NCBI GenBank assembly: GCA_018398585.1
Contig: JAGTTD010000005.1
Span: 40,054,750-40,118,749, forward strand
Direction of reading: 5' to 3'
DNA length: 64,000 nt
Source of the DNA: Simmondsia chinensis
Lineage: Eukaryota > Streptophyta > Magnoliopsida > Caryophyllales > Simmondsiaceae
Shown in pieces: positions 10,840 to 25,800 of this stretch; the first letter of the stretch is position 1, and every line of letters starts with the position of its first letter. The position numbers were made by a program, and so were the translations under genes. The notes under the pieces were generated by a model that worked only from the letters and a program-made list of their open reading frames with translations, was not told the origin of the DNA and did no database searches.

Positions 10840-12465
10840 AATGATAATACGAGTTACTTCAAAATTTTGAAAGAGTCACCCTTACATAACATATAGAAGC
10901 AACTTAACAAAATTTTGAAATTACACCAAGTTGAATCTCTGACCCAAAAAAAAAAAAAAAAAATGCCAAGTTGAATCAAAATTATGCTCCATAGAATATG
11001 CTACTTTTGCCTCGAGTTTTGAACTCACTTTGTTTGATTTTTTTATAGAAGGTGATAATAATACTAACAAGTTATCAACAGACAACTCTACTTAGTGTGT
11101 CAACATAATCCTCTCAAGATGTCAAAGCAATTTGGCTTGGACCAGTAGCCTAACACTGACCTCTAATAGGGGTGCTAGCAACGAAGCTTCCCACTATACA
11201 GACCACCTTATTTATATAGGCCCAGTATATTTCGTTACTATAGTTTTGCTTTTGTGACTCCACAAATATTTGTTTTAATATTTCATGCAAGCTTATCATC
11301 TTTCTTTAGAACATAGTAAAGGTTTTCTACACTCCCGTGTTTTTTCCCTCATTTTCGGGGTTTCCTATGTAAATTAATTTCTATGTAGTTATTTCTTTTT
11401 CTCTCTTGTTTTCGCTTTTCGTTCAAATTTAGCTTTGTCATCTAAATTAAACACAACTTTTGATGCATTTTTCCTATTGGGTTATTTATGTCTTGAAAAG
11501 AATACTTTTCTACTGCAATAAATTGATGTCTCTTTTCTTCTTTTGTTCGTTTAGATTTGTTTTACCGATTTATATTTTTATGAATGAATAACTTAGAGAA
11601 ACGTAAAATTTTCACCAGCAATTATCCACTAAATTATGTCGATATGAAGATTTTGTTATCAAAACTGCAAGGCATATATTTTCATCTTATTTCTATTTCC
11701 TGCTTTTTGTTATCAAAACTGGAATATGAACAGTCATCATCAACACAAGCTCTGATAAATATATGGCCATGATTATGGCTGTTACTAGAAGACAGTCTCC
11801 ACAATTAACAGTGTGATATCATATACTGTCAGTTTCGATAATGCAACTTCTGTCGGTGACAGTGAGTTGCCTATTGCTGAGGGAAAGATGGAAAATTAAA
11901 TTATAGAATCCAACTTCAACTATAGTGATAATGCCCTCACTGAAAGTACTTTTTATTTTATTTGATCTCCAATCTTTCAGTTACTCGAGTTTTCCAAGAG
12001 TCAAAGAAATTTGTGTATGAGAGCGCAATGTTCCAGCAGTGTATAGAACAGCACGGCTATTGCTACCATGGACAACATTTGCTAAGCCCATGCACATCAA
12101 GCTTTATATTGTACAGAACAGCTCTCCTTAAATTGCCGTTACGGTTTTTCATTTTTTAGGGAGCACAAATGACTTGCATTGCGAATCCCAACAGTCAGAT
12201 ACAACAGTTTCAAAACATTTAAAGTACTTGGAAGCATTATGTGAATGCACAAGGAGGGAAAGTTTCTAACATATTTGAACGGCAACATATTTTCTTCATC
12301 TGTTTATGCGAGGCATCGTGTGAACTATCAACATCAAAACAGGAATGTTCTTCTCACGGTAAGCTGCTAGAACCAGATTGCAAGGGACACTGCGGAACTA
12401 GGAGGGAGAAGAAATTTGCGAATCTACACTTGGTCACTGTCATCGAGTAGTTGTACAGATCGATC
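10840..12465. other. intergenic DNA and 3' flank of the TFIIIC gene
   Basis: AT-rich with an A-run at 10948-10963. No supported ORF. The last few hundred bases before 12466 probably include the 3' UTR of the minus-strand gene, but I see no clear AATAAA signal to fix the end. Confidence 0.5.
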
Positions 12466-15400
12466 TCACAAATTACAATAGTCTTTCAAGATTTGCCTAG
12501 CAAGATCGACTGCACCGCTCTTCTTGTAGATCAGGTGCAAGTTATAAGCTGCTTCTCTGCGAAGGTTTGGCGAGGGACAATCCTTCTGCGGGATTGCCAG
12601 AACTTTCTCGTAATAAAATGCAGCCAGAGAGAAAAGTCCCACATGATGGTATGCCCGAGCAATATTATATAAGGCTTCCTGCAAAATTTGGGGAATGTAG
12701 TTACTACTTTGCATATAAGGAAATGGACTAGCCTGCATCTTTCACATCTCTTTGCATGATTCTGACATTTTAAGTAGTCTATCTAAGAATTGTAGCTTCC
12801 TCTGGCCTCACATCAACCTCTGCTGCCTCCTACATTTTCACTGGAAAGTGCATTCATTATCTTACCCTTCGGGTAAATATATGCCTGAATTATGATCCTG
12901 CATGCAGGAATTTAACAGACTAGCCATAGATGTACACAATTTTGGTTTTTAACCAACACTTTTCAAACAGACTGACTTCATAACATATTTCTACCAAAAA
13001 AAAGAGAGAAAAAACTTCACGACGAAAATCAGGATGCAAGGTCTAGCTACAAATTAATCTTCAGCATTATGCTATTTTTCTATTGTCTTCTACTCTTCTA
13101 TCAGCACGTAACTTAATGACAACATCATCAACAGAAGGAATACCTGATTGTCTCCACAGAGACGCAGATTGTTGTGGAGGAATGCCAATCCTTGAGCAAC
13201 ACACTGATGCTTGTTCTGAAGACGATGTCCAAGGGCTAAATTGATCAAGGCAGTACCTACAGGCACAAACAGAAATGGAAATTGGACTCGTGTTTTGGTT
13301 TTTAAGCATACTCAAAGTTGAGACATAATACCGTACCCACGCATAAATTGATCAATGGGTTTTCGGGCATCAGTTTGTAAGCCTCCAAATATTCTCTTGC
13401 AGCTGCTTGGTGCTGACTGATCATTGTAAACTGATTTCCAGAAATAATCATGGGTGGTACTAAATCTTTATGCTCAACTCGCATATGATGCAAGAACTTG
13501 TTATGCTTTGATAGTCGATTCTCTAATCTACACAAAGTTGAGCACATCACAAAATGAAGAAAGAAATCATAATCAAAGGATGCAAGTGATGACAGGAGCA
13601 TTCAGACCACAGGGGAGACGCACTGAATTGTTCATACTATCTAGCTGAGAAAAGTCGTGCAAACCTTCACTGGATTCACAAACTTATATTTTTCTACGTC
13701 AGTATAATAGATTATTGGGAGGGGGCGTATAGTCTCCTAATACAGAAAGCATGTGCATCTGAGACACATAAAAGACAAAGTTCTAACTTCATTTTTGTAC
13801 AACGTCCAATTTTGCCACTGACAGATTCAGTTCCACGCAAGAATCTATAGGCAATCCTAGTGCTGTTGCATTGCTGTCAAACTCAATGAACAAGCAATTC
13901 ATCTGAGGGCCAGAAGTTCCATCAGTATCTTTAGTTGCAGGGCAATTACTTTCGAAACCGTAAATGATTGTGATTTCACTCAGACATGCTATCATTTTTG
14001 GTTTCTTTTCTCCGAGTAATGATTGTGCAAGCAATAGAGTGAAAAGACTTGAACTCAACATGCCTGATACTAAGTCACTCCACGCAAACAATATATTTTA
14101 CAATCACTTAGTCATATATAAAGCACATGTAATATATCTTTATAGCAGTCTTGAGAAGCTCAAGGGAAACTAATCATTTGACAAAACCAAACCAAAAATT
14201 AGAGAGCATTCACAACTACATAATAATCTATTCAAAAAACAGGATAGGTCATTTCAGAAAATAAAGTGTATCTTACATGCCTTAAAATTAACTTGTAGTA
14301 GCAATTCCAGGCAGCAATACTATGTGGACGTTGCTGAACGGCATAGCGTACATAGTCAAACCCATCGGAAGGATCAGTGATATTCAATGCTATTTCTGCA
14401 ACAGCAAAAGGGAAAAAAGAAAGGTTCATATGATTGGTGGTGAATTCACAAAAATAAGCGGAGCAATGGCTGACAAGTGACTTAAAATTCTAACTGGGAA
14501 TTATGGCTGAGAAAAAAGACGTCCTTTCTGCAAAAGATGGTCATCGATACTTACGGGCACCAAGAGAATGAAGTTCCTCCTTTCTCTCAGCTGGCAATGT
14601 CCTGTAAGCTAGCCTCAAAGTGAGCTTCAGAATTTCCAGTGCATCACTGTACCTTCGCAAAGATGTCAAGGCTGAACATAACTGACAAGAAAACGGAAAA
14701 TAAGTCATTCGAGCCTATACATAATTAAATTTAGGAATCACTGGATATACACACACTCCTTACTATGCTAATAATGTTGAAAACAAACAAACATCCATAT
14801 AATCACAGCACCACCAGCAGGCCCAACCACCCGACTTCATTGCTGGACAGGAAGATGCAAATATAGTGAAAGCCTTCCCCATAAAGATCTAATCAAACCT
14901 AGTAGAAAGCAGCAAGCTCGGATCAGGCAGAACTCTCATTGCCTCCCCAAACAAGCAAGGATAAGGGATGAGCAAAAACAGTGCAATTTTGGGAAAAGTG
15001 AGCATCAAGAGGAAGAATACTTCTAGAGAAAATTCATAAATCTTGTAAAATTGATGCAATAAAGGTAGCTTTAAACAAAAGTAAGCAACAAAAAATTGAG
15101 TGAACTATGATTCCTGATCTCTATGCCATATGTCCTCATGAAATAAGAATGCAGCATAGAATATTGCCATAACAAAACAGGAAAACCATTAACAGAGAAT
15201 GATAGAAAGGAATAAAACACGTCAACGCAAGAGCTTAGGAATAAAACTTAAGAGATAAAGTAGAAAGACTAACATCCATGATGAGGCGATAATGTTCTTC
15301 ATCCTTCAAAAGATCTGGGAGTGGAGGCTGCCTCAATGATTGTTGCTGAAGCCATCCAAGAAAGCATAAAACGTGAAACAATCACTTCACAGACCCATAT

Positions 15401-16821
15401 TGTAGGGTAAGAATGAAGATGCAATATGAGAAATTATAGAGAAGAAGTTACAGGCATTTCTTCATCTGATTCATCACTTCCCCAATCATGACCAGCAGCC
15501 AATGCAGCAGCCTTCTTCTCTTCTTTTGATGTCGCTCTCTTTTCAAGCAACTTCCTAGCTCGGTTGGCCTTCAACCTGTACCGAAGCATGAACAAAATCA
15601 ACTCATATCACCCTTTTGGATAAGAAAATCATTCACAAAGGCTCAGCTTCAACGTCTAATTTTCTTGTGTCCTATTCTAAGACAACTTCAAAATAAAATG
15701 TGTTTCACTTCCAGCTTTCTTGAAGATCTTACATACAAATCATAATTGTCCACATTTTCATAAAATCCTATGTGAACCATTTGCCCCTCATTCATTATTT
15801 CAAAATATCCCCCACACAGAAAGAATCTGCAGGGCCCATTCAATTTTTTAACTTTCTTTACCTTCACCAAACACCTTTCTTAAGATATCATCTTCTTTTA
15901 GCATTATTTCTTCAGATGTGTTAAAACAAGAAATAATTTCTCAAATAAGACCAATGACACAGCCTAAGCAAACCGAAAATCAAACCCTGCAATAAGTGCA
16001 TAAATAATGCCACAAGACAATCAAATTATGAAAATCTTAAAACAACCCAATGTGAGTTAAGGCCAACTGGAAGCAAGGATGGCCAGAGAGCATGTAGGGT
16101 AGTGGCAGCATATATAAGAATTCCTTTCTCCATTGTATATGAATTACAGATTTCCAATTCATTGGCTGACAAATATGAAACAGATGTCTTCCAAAAATCT
16201 CTCAAAAAGATGGAACAGCTTTGTCTCATCAACATTCAAAACACCACCTTAATTTTACTTGTACCTCCCTCAGACAGTCATCTAATCCTTCCCTTTGAGT
16301 CGCTATCATTTCTCACATAATTTTACTTCGAATGATCATGCTACAGTTACACAATTTCAAAAGTTTGCTACACAGTGCCACCATCCATGGGAGCTGTCTT
16401 CTTGGCTTGTTACCAATTCCTTGTAATGAAGCCCTTAGGAAATGTCTTCTCTAGATAAACTAAAACTTGGAGCTCTATTTTATCAAACTTTCATATTTTT
16501 GATCCTCTGTATGCCCCTCATATCTCATTTCTTTCTACCCATATTTTTTTCTTCCGCTGAGCACATTGATCATGTCATTCCTCTCAAATTCCCAGGAGCA
16601 TATAACTTCCAAAAGTCAGAGAACCTAACCTCAAGGATGTTAAACGGAAAGGGTAAGCATGAATTACTCACAGATCATTTTTGGAAGCGGGTCTCCTAAA
16701 ACTGCCGAATACAGAATCAGTTTGATTTTCATCTAGAACTTTAACTCGTTCTGAAAGCACGCTCACTGAGAGCCTCTTTCTCTGCTTCACCTGAGAAAAC
16801 ATCAAAGTAGATTTAGAAAAG

Positions 16822-16852
<31 letters not shown>

Positions 16853-19800
16853 CATAACTACTTACGTGAAAAATGCAAGATAGTATACTACCATATCTTT
16901 GTAAATTCTATACGTGAGATTCATCATTCAATAGTGTGGTGCATTGTGTTAGCAAGTTGAAGATCCAAATGAAATGAAAGGTCAGAAGTTGTGCTAGTAT
17001 GAAACACACCATCTGTAGAGAAACCACCACAAATATGCTATTCTGTGCTATTTTCGTAGCTGCAAGCAGAGGTAGTCCATGTAGCATGTATCACACCATC
17101 TTTAGAGAAAAACAGTGGAATTTTCCACAAATGTATTATTTTCACAATAGTATCTGAACCAGAAATGTCATATTAAGGTTAGAAAGATATGCTCTAAAAC
17201 AATCAATCTATCATTCATTTTATACCACTGGCCAATTATTAAAAGCTCGAAAAACTGACGACAGCTTTGATGCATGCATATGCATATTTTAAAATGTTGA
17301 CTTAGGCATGGCTACAAAATAAGGAGATAAAAATTGCCCAAAGATTACCTTCTGAGACATAGCCTCAACTGTCAGGGATTCATGGACGAGAGGGAAAATT
17401 GCGTCAACAAAGCCACCAAGCATTCCTTTCGTTCTATAAATATAGGATAACTTTAGTTTTACTTTCGCATTAAGCCACCACGGATCAGGTCTATCTACAT
17501 CTGTGTCAATTGATGACCCTGGCACTAGACACATGAATTCAAATTCAAATGTAGACAACATCAATCCGTGAAGGCTCTAGCACAAAGGATAGCATAAAAT
17601 TTACACTACCTGAATTTTCTGGCGGTGAGAGCAATGCAATGGCTTCATCTCCTTTTTGTTCCTCAAGGAGAAGAGAAGCTAGAGTCAAACGGGTGTCAAC
17701 ATCATCTTCATGTGCTTGTAAGACTGAAATGAGAGATAAATCAACCACAAAACAGTAAATATCTGAAGGGTATACCATATTGTATTCAACGGTATCAGAT
17801 GCATAACAACGATCAAGTTCAAATTTTCAGAATATATGCATAATAGATAAATTTGGGGCACAGTAGTAAAGTCATCACACTTCAGAAAAGTATGATATCA
17901 AGAATTGAGTCAACTACAGCTTATAAATTGATGCATCATCACATCAATAACTCATGTGATCCAATTATTTCAAACTTTTCTGAAAGCATCCCGCTAGCTA
18001 TTGTTGGGGCCAACTCTTTCCTGTAAAGCAGTTCTACAACCCGCAAAAAGTAAATGGATGTAAATCTTGAAAATTAAAAAGTTGAGCTACACTAATTTTT
18101 TGAATCAGAAAACGAAGAATTCAACAAACAGCAAAAATGGGGAAGCTGAGCAACACAATCCAAATAGAAGAGCAATTCCCCTTATTTTCCGGACGAAAGA
18201 ATTTTTAACCCAAGAATCCTTGATGCTCTGCAAACCAGTCTCATGCTCTTAAAGATCCTTTGGTTCTTTCTTTCCAAACAACCATAAAGCGGCTCACGGA
18301 ATAAGACTAGCCTCCTTCTCCTTGCATTTTATACCAGATAAACCCTGCCAATCACCAAGCTCTGCCTACACTGGATGATTCGAAACCCACAAAATACCCA
18401 AGAAGTGAGGCTAACTCTCACAAAAATCTGGTATACATGAAGTGCGACAAAAAAAGGCATATAACCCTCTTGAAGCTCTGGCACACATAGCATAGATTAA
18501 GCTAAACCAATTGCCTTCCCTGCAAATTATCCAGAGGATACGATCTATAGAAGCCTTTCGAGTTACTGAAAAATGACACCCTGATAGAATGCTTGGATCT
18601 AGCAACAGATCTTCTAAAAAATTCAAGAATCCCTAGCCTGATAGCAAGTTCCCACCGCATTTTATCCCTCTAGCTAGAGTAAAGTGTGTATAGAGTTCCA
18701 AAAGGGCAAAATCCAGATTACCACAAACAGCATCCAGGATAAATAAAGTGAAAAAAACAAGTGCTTCGTCCAATTACAAATGCAGGCTGTTCATATTTGA
18801 CGTCCATTATTTTATTAAGTTACCCATGATTATTCATAATTTGATAAGCTTGGAATGACTTCTTTTATTCCCAAAATGAAAAGCCATAGGGAGGTCCACC
18901 AAGGGAAATAAGACAAATTGAATGGTATGGGGCAGGTATGGTATTTATTTTCCCAACATGAAGGAAGAAAGCCTAAGGGATGACAAGAAGAAGTGTTAAG
19001 CCTGAGAAGTCCAATGAACCAGAAAGCATTAAGCAAAAAGGCATTGATGAATCCAAGCAGTTGCAAATACATACACCAGCACCAATAAAGTATAACTGCA
19101 CAATTCTAGAAACCAAAACAAAATGGCTACATATCTTGAAGTCATTTCAATCAACAAAAGACTTGGTCCACTAAGCTTTTTCAGGTGGCGGCAGGGGAAC
19201 TTAGACACAATGGATGACACGCTAAAAATGGAGCGGGATCCAGACGAAAAAGACCTGAAAATGGAATATTAAGATGGTCCCTCTCTTCTTGTCCATGTTT
19301 CCAGGACAGAACACTACTGCCGGCCAATCCATCCAATGATGGACATTCAAGCACCCGTTACCACCATCATAACTTTTCTGTGTGTTCTACAGTAAGACAA
19401 ACAAAAGTCTAGATGACAGCATCTGATGGTCGATTGCTACTTGTATTTAACCACAGCATGTGCTTGATTCACCTGTGCTTATATCCCACGTTATTATCTT
19501 CAGCAGAATCTTATCCCTCTTGGTATATTCATGATTCAACATTTCTCACATTAGCCAATTAATTACCCTATCGCTCCTCTCATCCTAAATAGTTATCATA
19601 CTTAATGAGATGTGATGTTTAACGAATGATGTAACTGATCTTTTTGTGTTAAGGTAATATTAGCATGTGAATGAAGTTTCAAGTGAAGGATAAGATGAGA
19701 AAGCCAGAACTAAAATCTCCCCAAATAGGAAAGTGGGCAACAGAGCTAGGTTATTCGAGGAAGAAAATTGAGTAGCTGTTTTTGGGAAGGAATAATATTT

Positions 19801-22800
19801 TTTTTAAAAATTGCAAATACTGGGAAATTATTACCTTTTCCATAATCACTTTTTCAATTATTACAAAGGACATTTTTTGGGAAGGAGTAATATTTTTTTT
19901 AAAAATTGCAAATTATGACAAAGGGCACTCTCTCTCTCTCCCTCCCTCCCTCCCTCCCTCCCTCCCCGCTTTTAATTCTGCATCAATTGAGAAGCAGTGA
20001 GATATAGCACGAGGGAAAACTAAACTAATTCCAAATTAATTAATACTCTTAGATTCAATTCATTCAAAGATCAGCTCCATAAGGTACACAAGGGCCCTAT
20101 GTACAAAGTAGGTATCCTAAATCCGAAAAGATAAATGAAATTTCAAAGAAACATAAATCTAACGTAACTAGGAAATAAAGATAATCAGAATCTTAAAAGG
20201 CATAATCTTAACCTAGTAAAACACAAAAGATAATCTTGAATAATCTAAATCTAGTATAAATCAAACAAATACTAAAAAGTAAACAAATATTTAGGAAATT
20301 TAAAAAGTTACAAATATATTTAAACCCTTTTACCCAAATATCTTCATAAATCTCATATTTCAAGTTCTCCATGTCCAATATCACACTATTTTCCTACTTC
20401 TATCCAATAGCAGACAAATAGATTTTGCTGGTCATCTAGAAGAGCTTTTACATATTGGCCAAACACCAAGACAAACTTAATTAAGTGATTTTTCCTATTA
20501 AAAATAGCTTGTTTCTCATCCGCAGCACAATAAACGGGTACTAAATTGCTAGAACATATATAGGTGATACGACCTAGTTTCTCATTGACAAGTACTTAAA
20601 TTTTACTCATTCACTTCTTTGCACACTATTGCGCGCCTTTATGCTTAAGGTGATATGGGCTCTCAATGTGCACAAGTTTCAACTAACAAAGGCTGTCTAA
20701 AACACAAATCGTGGTGTCTCATCAGGGCTCAATCAACCCCTTTTACCATACTCTTGCAGTGTAAGCGCTTGAAAATAGGGAAGATACTGGCTATCAGGTT
20801 AATAATAAGTCCAAGTCATTATCATATCAGGTACTTTGGCCAAACTTTCTCAAGGTAAGAAGCAAATAGAAGCTCCAATATCATGAATTTAGCAGTGTTT
20901 TTCCACTCTGCTCTATGATCCCTATCTTCCCCCTCTCCCTCTGATGCGGAACGCCCTCGTCCCTAAGCTGGTTGGTTTGATTGATAGCTCAAATGTCCAT
21001 GGGCTACAAACGAAGAGCAAACTTCCATGATCAGGCCCGTCGCAATTGGCAATGCAGGTGAAGCTCCTTCCAAATCTAAATGAAGCCTACTAACTAGAGC
21101 AAAAGAAAGATAAGTGTGTACGACAAGAATTCTACTCAATAACAACCAACCTTTATAGAAGGATCGAATTGCGAATGGTGCTTTATTTGAAGCAGAGTAA
21201 CATTGAGCAATCTTCAAAGTCAAAATGCCCTGTAAAGAACAGAAAAAGAAAAAAAAAAAACAATATTCTACTCAGAAATTCTGCCCCAAAAAAACAGAAA
21301 TTGCATTAAAAAGAAAATAGGGCGCTAAATATTGTTGAGCTACAGTATTTTGAAGAGGATTTACCGATCAGACATCCAGTATTCCTCTCTCATGTACAGT
21401 GCATGAAAGGCATAAGGTGCACTGAGACGATAAGGGGTCCTAGGGCCTAGGCGCAATGCAAAGGCGCGCACCTTAGCAAAGTGAGATGCATATTTTTGTA
21501 ATTTACATGCATATTCTATATTTATAATATATATTATGAAAATAAACTATAAAGTCAATAAAGTGTGTAATATGGAAGCTCTAATTTAACATCTAAAAGA
21601 TATTGATATTTTGTATATATCATCAGCATAAGCTTTTAACAAAAATAGCAAGGTACTATTAAATCCACAAAAAAGAACATGGCACTAATATCATTCTCTT
21701 CCACTTTCATCACATCAAAACAATTTCCCTTTCTTCTTCTTTTCCCTTTATCTTCTTCTTTTAGGGTTAGCAGTATCGAGAAGTCAACGAGTAATGATCC
21801 ATGTTTTGCCCACATAGTAAACAAATAACAGAAATAACTTTTTTAATTTATGGAAAATTGGGCCGACAACACAAAAGCACGCTAAGGCATGCGAGGCCAA
21901 TCACCTCGCCTCAGTGCCTAGGTGCGCCTTAGGTGCGCTTTTTTATACACTGCTCATATAGAAAGACAACTTTAATGTCATATAGGAAGTAGAAAAACAG
22001 AATGAGGTGCAGACAATGTTCTAGTATATGCTGGCATGTTGCGGCTAATTAATTCAGGCCTTTTGCGCGTTTCCTAGTCCACTGCGGTTCTTTTATGTTC
22101 CTAACTAAAATCATGTTACAAGCACAGAAATTGTTTGTAGAGGTTTCTTCAACCCATTTAGAAATATGATCAGGTCTGCAGTGCAGACCCAAAAACTCAA
22201 CGGAGAGAGGGGAATTGGGTCAAAGGTACTATTGACATTGACTCATGGAGCCATGCTGCATTTGGCAAATTGCAATAGGACACAGCTACTAAGGACAAAG
22301 GAGCCATCCACAAAAGATTGCCACTGGCGGATGCGTGCTATTTCTATCAATATAAATCTTCTTTGAGATGCATATGCCAGCAGATTGCTCCAGGAAACTA
22401 TAGAAAGCCAGAACAGAAGTTAAGCTAGTCAGAGGAACTACGCCTGAAGTTCTGCAGCATTCCAACGCTTATCAACAATGCTTTTTCCTGAACAAGCTCA
22501 GGCAGCAAGTGGCTGAACTTCCTGAAGAATATGTGGAAAAGGATATTCAGGGGTGGGGTAGTCAGTGTCAATGTATTGATCGCATATAGAACCTCTCTCG
22601 AAGTAGATAAGCCTTAAGTGAACCATCAACCAACATTTATAAAAGAATCTTGGATCTTACACCTTACAAGGAAGAGAAGTGACATCTGCAGTACAGAGCC
22701 ATGCTGGCTTCATTGCTTGTACTATATCTTCTATCCATTGGCTCAGATGACCTAATTAGGACTATTAACCCAGTAGATCACTCCAGACATGATTGTGACC

Positions 22801-25800
22801 TCATAACCTTATCAAATTCCATCTTCCTATATTGCTACCTCAAAGTTATACTTCAGTTGAACTTTGCATCGAATGGGGTGCCTCCAGAAATATGCATGAT
22901 TCGCTAGTAAAATTTCTCGCTCACCATAAGTAGGTGATGAAAGGCTAGGGAAGAATCCATGAAGTTCAAGATTGCGACCGTCATTGTGCAGTGAAAATAA
23001 CATGACAACTATAATGCATCAACTAGATCAATAGCTTCCACAGCTGAGAAACTAGAGGATAGTTACTGCAACGTTGTTATAGAAAGAATAACTAAAAAGA
23101 GATACTAGAAAATATTGACAAGAAAAAAGGCTCATTTTCTCACTCTAGTCAACATGTTGATGCATAAAACCTTCACGGTATTAAAAGACAATATTTGTCG
23201 TATAGTAAGAAAACGTACATTGTGCGAGGCATTTCCTTCTAACTTCAGATAATACTTTAATGCGGACTCATAGTACTGAAGACTCATGAAAGAGTCTGCT
23301 ACACTCATAACCAGGTCCATGTGATCATTACCATTTGCCTGTTCCAAACAACTGAAAGAACTCTGCAAGCAATTGAAAGGTTTCATCAGCAGTAAAGGCA
23401 TAAGAAAGCAGAGCAATCCAATAAAATAATGAAGCAACTATGTGTCCGAAATTAAATCTACAGAATAACTTGCTAAAGGTGGAACAGAAGAGTACAAATG
23501 CACAAATACTTTTCAGACTTCTATGAGGAAATAGGATAAGATATCCTCAAAAAGCCAAATCGGAAACCATACTGACAAAATTAGTATGCTCTTGCCATTG
23601 TCTCCAAGTATCACAAGTGAGACTTCTTAAAAGAAACCAGGTTCACCAATCAAACCTACATAATTGCCTGAGAACATAGACTCTAAGAAGATTTTTGTTC
23701 CCGTGAGTTATATATTGTATATGAAGATAACACTTAGGTATCGACTAACTTGACAGCAGGACTTGGTCTGGGGGAAAAGAAAAGAAAAGAGTCCATGAAA
23801 AGATCACAGATTAGTTTTGTGTTAAAATGTAAAACCAGTGAAAGCAATACATAACATTGAGAAGAAAGAAGCCCCTAGATGGCATAACATTGAGAAGAAA
23901 GAAGCCCCTAGATGGCATAAAAAGGCCAAGTCGGTTACCTAAATAAAAATTTGGAATATTCCACCACCCGACCCATATGAAAAACTCCACTTTCATCCAA
24001 CTGGTTTAAAGTAGCTATGGTCACCCAAATGAAAATTTTGAAAATTTCGTTACCAACAACAACAACAACAGACCCAATGCCTCAAGAGCTCCCGCAGAAG
24101 CGGGGTCTGGGGGGTTGATGTACGCAGCCTTCCCCCTTCAGGGTGTTAAACCTGAAGAGAGGCTGTTTCCGAGGACCCCCAACCTGAGATTCATGCCATC
24201 ATCGCATCGTAGCAACCTGTGAGCAAAAGGGGGGCAACAAATTCCAAAAAAACACCCTATTAGGTCACTTAAAGTAATTCTAAATGACAATATTTACCAC
24301 CCAAAAACTTTAAAAATTTCAGTCACTTAATTTCTAATAACGCTCTTACTTGGTCAACTATATGTCATAAATGACAAAGATCACCACCTAAGTAAATCAC
24401 GACATGACCTCACTCACTTCAAACTAAATGAGGAGATGGCCCTAGATAGAGCTGAGCGGAGGATTAGCATAGGTGTAGCTGATATAGCGTTTAAGATAAA
24501 GAAGCACAGCTAAACTAGTACTAGCGCCCCTAGGCTTATTTGTATGGCTGTTTAATTATATGCATTTTTGTTGTGTGTTGGTTGCTTTTTGTTCTGTCGC
24601 TTTATTGCCTTTTGTTGTTCTATGCTTTCTATTTGCTTGCTTTGTGCAGTTGTTTTTGTACTCTTACGCTTAGATGCTTTTATGCTTCTCGGGTTGGGAG
24701 ACCTCGAACACAGCCTCCCTTTAGGATAGCACTCTGAAGGGGTAAGGCTGCATATATGCCACCCCACTCCCCCTACAGACCCTGCATATGCGGGAGCCCG
24801 TGAGGCACTGGGTATGCTGCTGCTGTTGTTGTTATTGTATGCAGTGCATGAATACCCACTCTTAAAGCAATATTAAAACATCAAGAAAGAGTCAATTAGA
24901 AGCACTAAGACATAACACTAAAATCAAATGCTGTCAGTAATTTTATTTTATTTTTTTGGATAAATGTGGATCCTTTTTTCTATAATCAAGGGGCATAAGA
25001 TGAAACAAGTGCATTTTGGCTCTCCACAGGACAAATGTATACAGATAGCTGGAGGTTTGCAGTTAAAATTAAATGTTTAACTTAGCTGATTCCTAGAAAT
25101 AAAACCTTATGATTTAACACTTCCACTTTATGAGATTTTAGTAATTTTTAATAAATAATATCTTTTAATATCAGCGCAGCCCATACTCCTAACCTTAAAT
25201 AAAACATTATGATTTAACAACCCACTCCCACCCTACAACTATGTTTTCATTAGGCAGCGGGTGATGAAATGTTCCAAATTACAACCGGATCCATTATTTG
25301 AACACATCAATCTGCGCACCAGATGCATGTCAAGAAACGAAAAGAGTAGCTAGAACAGGAGGGTCTGCAGTTGCATTTATCCTTTCTACAAGGCAAGACC
25401 TGAACCCAATTTGCCTGACTTGTTGAATCAACAGAAAAGAAGAAAGAGGTTCTAACACACCCTGGGAGAAGGAAGACTAAAGGTTCCAATTTCGGATGCC
25501 AATTGCTTGCATCAAGAATGGCAAAGGTGCTAACGAATGTAATCAAACACTACAGGCTGAATATCTAGTGGCAATCACGTGGTGACAGATTAAACTCATC
25601 AGCAAGGCTATAAATGATACAAGAACAACAAACCTCTGCTTTCTCCATGTTCCCAAGATAGGCATGACATATTCCTGCCTTTATTGTCAGATACAACGGA
25701 AATTCCTTTTCAGAATGATAAAGCTCTTTTGCGTGCTTTATATGCTGAACTGCTTTTGTGTAATCAGTGTTCTCCATGCATAAAGAAGCCACCAGATCAA

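Noticed and set aside
14276..14280. Ordinary GT donor (CAT then GTAAGA) for intron 15
   Set aside because: It would make exon 16 read out of frame (IRES...) and lose the conserved LENRLSKHNKFL reading.
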